Positions 6,054-7,737 of a stretch of DNA of 7,737 nucleotides are shown piece after piece (positions within the stretch are counted from its first letter, which is position 1; each line of letters starts with the position of its first letter). The position numbers and the translations under genes were made by a program. The stretch comes from an uncultured Bacteroidota bacterium (GTDB lineage Bacteria > Bacteroidota > Bacteroidia > Chitinophagales > Chitinophagaceae). The stretch spans positions 1 through 7,737 of the forward strand of contig CAIWKU010000435.1 of the NCBI GenBank assembly GCA_903913355.1. Direction: 5' to 3'. The notes below the pieces were generated by a model that was not told where the DNA came from, made no database searches, and saw only the letters and a list, made by a program, of their open reading frames with translations.

Positions 6054-6899
6054 CTAATTTTTAAATAAATCAAATCCTTGTACTTTTTTGAAAGGCCTTT
6101 TAAAAAAATCATCTACTTCAGTATTAAATTTATCCTTATACTGAATTAATAGTCCATGTCCCGCATTTGGAACAATCCAGAGGTTTGAATTGGGAATAGA
6201 TTGAGCAATTAATACGGTATGTGGTACTTGAATAGCATCATGGTCACCCCCAATAACCAGTGTGGGGCATTTTACTCCTGAAAGTGCTTGTGCTTTTATA
6301 TTGGGTTCAGTAAGAATTAGTTTGTAATGACGAAGTATTACGGTGTTTTCTATACCTGGCTTCCTTTTTTGCATCAGTAAATACTGCATTTTGAACACCG
6401 ATAAAATAAATGGATTGATGGCCGTTGTATCAGGCCAAAGATTAGCGCCTAAAGCGACTAGTTTTTTTACTTTTTCCGGATGCCTGATCGCTAATAATAT
6501 TCCATTAATACCACCATCACTCCAGCCTAAAACATTGGCAGAATCAATTTTCAAATACTGTAAAAGTGCTGCATAATCATCACTCATCATTTCGTAACTC
6601 AGGGAATCACTCATATGCAGGGTGTCCAGGGTATTGCCATGGTCCCTGCTATCAGCAAGGATAACTTTATATTTTGAGGAGAAATATGGGATCTGGTCAG
6701 AAAAATCACCTATTGAACCGCTATTTCCATGTATGATCAATAAAGGGTATCCTGATCCATAGGTTTCATAGTACATTTTAATCCCCCTGATTTCAGCGAT
6801 ATGGCCAGCCTGTTTATTATTACCATAATGTATCGAATCTTTGGATTGTCCATTTGCAATAAGGCTTGTGAAAAGAAATAGTGAAATAAGTGATTTCAT
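6054..6899 (-). CDS. Exported alpha/beta hydrolase
   Basis: The 281-residue product begins with a Sec signal peptide (basic MK, hydrophobic core to about residue 15, likely cleavage around ANGQ at 15-18), so it should act in the periplasm or outside the cell. The mature part is a full alpha/beta hydrolase: oxyanion-hole motif HGNSGS (57-62), DSRDHGNT (83-90, where most relatives have DxRGHGxS), nucleophile elbow GWSDGG (Ser127), acid residue in GGDHDAI (Asp221) and catalytic His248 in NAGHG. The triad is complete, so it is probably an active esterase, lipase or similar; the substrate cannot be read from sequence. The start codon lies 14 bases after the permease stop codon, with an AAAGGG stretch upstream, suggesting shared transcription. 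Its base composition is much more A/T-rich than the permease (18-19 G/C per 60 bases in two stretches counted by hand, against 31-32). Confidence 0.92.
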   Translation of the reverse strand: MKSLISLFLFTSLIANGQSKDSIHYGNNKQAGHIAEIRGIKMYYETYGSGYPLLIIHGNSGSIGDFSDQIPYFSSKYKVILADSRDHGNTLDTLHMSDSLSYEMMSDDYAALLQYLKIDSANVLGWSDGGINGILLAIRHPEKVKKLVALGANLWPDTTAINPFILSVFKMQYLLMQKRKPGIENTVILRHYKLILTEPNIKAQALSGVKCPTLVIGGDHDAIQVPHTVLIAQSIPNSNLWIVPNAGHGLLIQYKDKFNTEVDDFFKRPFKKVQGFDLFKN

Positions 6900-6913
6900 A
6901 AATGACCCTTTTA

Positions 6914-7690
6914 TCAGGAGTATAGCTTTTTAATTTTCTGAATGGCAATAAAAACAAGCACGGCAGCCACTACACTAAAAACAACAGCCCATAATGTGTA
7001 CGAACGCGTATTGCGTGCAAAATTACGACTGGCCGCCGCAGGGAGTACCAAAAGAGAATTTATGATCAAGATCCCTACCAACCGAATCGACACCATCACA
7101 ACGATTGCCAACAATATCGTAAAACTTGTTTCCAACATAAACACTTTTATCCGGCGGCTAAGTTCCAGCGAACTATTCACACTAGTCAAAATAAGTGCAT
7201 TACTGGCTACGCACCAATAAATCAGGACAGCAAAAAAGATAACCAGAAGCCAAGTTATTTCGGAGGGGCTGACCGCAAGAATATCCCCTATCAGATACTT
7301 CGTATATTTTACGAACCCGCCCTGACGGCTTAATATCGTGATCCCCAACGCCACCATAAACGCGAGGAAAACCCCCAATACAGTATCAGTTGAAGCCCGT
7401 GTCCATCCCTTGAATATGTTGATCAAAATAGCCAGACAGACCGCCATAATGATCATCGGCCATGTCGGATCATGAATGCCGCACAAAACCCCGATAGCGA
7501 TCCCGGCGAGTGCAGAATGCCCAAGCACATCGGTAAAGAATGCCATCCTGTTACTGACAACCATCGTCCCCATCATGGCGTAAACGGGCGTAATAACAAA
7601 AACTGCCAGAAGGGCATTCTTCATAAAAAAATAATGCCCCCACTCAAACGGCAACAATATATCAACCAATTTATACCAAACGTCGATCAT
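6914..7690 (-). CDS. ABC-3 family metal-ion ABC transporter permease (Zn/Mn type)
   Basis: From the ATG at 7690 the product is 258 residues and almost entirely hydrophobic, with about seven to eight membrane helices. Family marks are DVLGHSALAGIAIG (54-67), the segment that contacts the ATPase, TDTVLGVFLAF (101-111), and near the C-terminus VGILIINSLLVLPAAASR. This is the ZnuB/MntB/TroC class, which forms the inner-membrane channel for zinc, manganese or iron together with an ATPase and a substrate-binding lipoprotein; neither partner is in the window, and they would be expected upstream, beyond 7737. The metal cannot be inferred. The frame has no stop up to the window edge and a GTG at 7735 would add 15 residues; the ATG is preferred because family members begin shortly before the first helix and because it overlaps a TGA in another frame (ATGA). 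The alpha/beta hydrolase gene follows after 14 bases. Confidence 0.92.
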   Translation of the reverse strand: MIDVWYKLVDILLPFEWGHYFFMKNALLAVFVITPVYAMMGTMVVSNRMAFFTDVLGHSALAGIAIGVLCGIHDPTWPMIIMAVCLAILINIFKGWTRASTDTVLGVFLAFMVALGITILSRQGGFVKYTKYLIGDILAVSPSEITWLLVIFFAVLIYWCVASNALILTSVNSSLELSRRIKVFMLETSFTILLAIVVMVSIRLVGILIINSLLVLPAAASRNFARNTRSYTLWAVVFSVVAAVLVFIAIQKIKKLYS

Positions 7691-7737
7691 GATATTTTCC
7701 CAGAAGATAAAGATGGCAAGGAAGATACATTCCACAA

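Noticed and set aside
6042..6058. ATTAGC/GCTAAT hairpin at the end of the hydrolase gene
   Set aside because: The T-run lies on the plus-strand side, so it would not terminate the minus-strand gene; the stem is only six base pairs.
5982..6068. Plus-strand frame of about 30 codons with protein-like translation
   Set aside because: It overlaps the 3' end of the well-supported hydrolase gene, lacks a clear start and is bounded by nearby stops.

Overview
The window looks like a chromosomal stretch from a Bacteroidota bacterium, most likely in or near the Chitinophagaceae. The start codons of the plus-strand genes are preceded by A/T-rich tracts rather than a Shine-Dalgarno sequence. Two exported proteins carry signal peptides typical of the phylum. 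The intergenic DNA holds GCAAAG-type and GCCCC/GGGGC palindromic repeats of the kind I associate with this phylum. The taxonomic call is inference from style; no marker gene is present.

Layout. Positions 53-1606 (+) encode a lipoprotein of the vanadium haloperoxidase / PAP2 phosphatase superfamily, followed by a strong terminator at 1751-1781. Between that terminator and a second one at 3381-3411 lies a block of three plus-strand genes: a 70-residue two-helix membrane protein, a Dps-type ferritin (2146-2619) and a cytoplasmic YceI-family protein (2748-3332). Positions 3412-3817 hold no convincing gene but carry degenerate dispersed repeats. Two minus-strand genes follow: a DUF1801/OmdA (YdeI-like) protein (3818-4408) and a short-chain dehydrogenase (4494-5336). 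Positions 5337-6053 are about 700 bases without a convincing gene, containing a cluster of short GC-rich palindromes framed by a 17-base inverted repeat (5585-5757). The right end holds a tightly spaced minus-strand pair: an ABC-3 family (zinc/manganese type) permease (6914-7690) and, 14 bases downstream, an exported alpha/beta hydrolase (6054-6899).

How the genes fit together. Dps (iron storage and DNA protection), the YceI protein and the small membrane protein could form a stress-response group, but the sequence shows only co-orientation and shared terminator boundaries. The permease needs an ATPase and a binding protein, presumably encoded beyond position 7737. The hydrolase after it may be transcribed from the same promoter but has no obvious shared function and differs sharply in base composition.

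I found no CRISPR array, transposase, defence system, tRNA or rRNA. Nothing here is convincingly a new biological system. The points most worth a second look are the palindrome cluster, the complete vanadate-site haloperoxidase and the insertion in the dehydrogenase.
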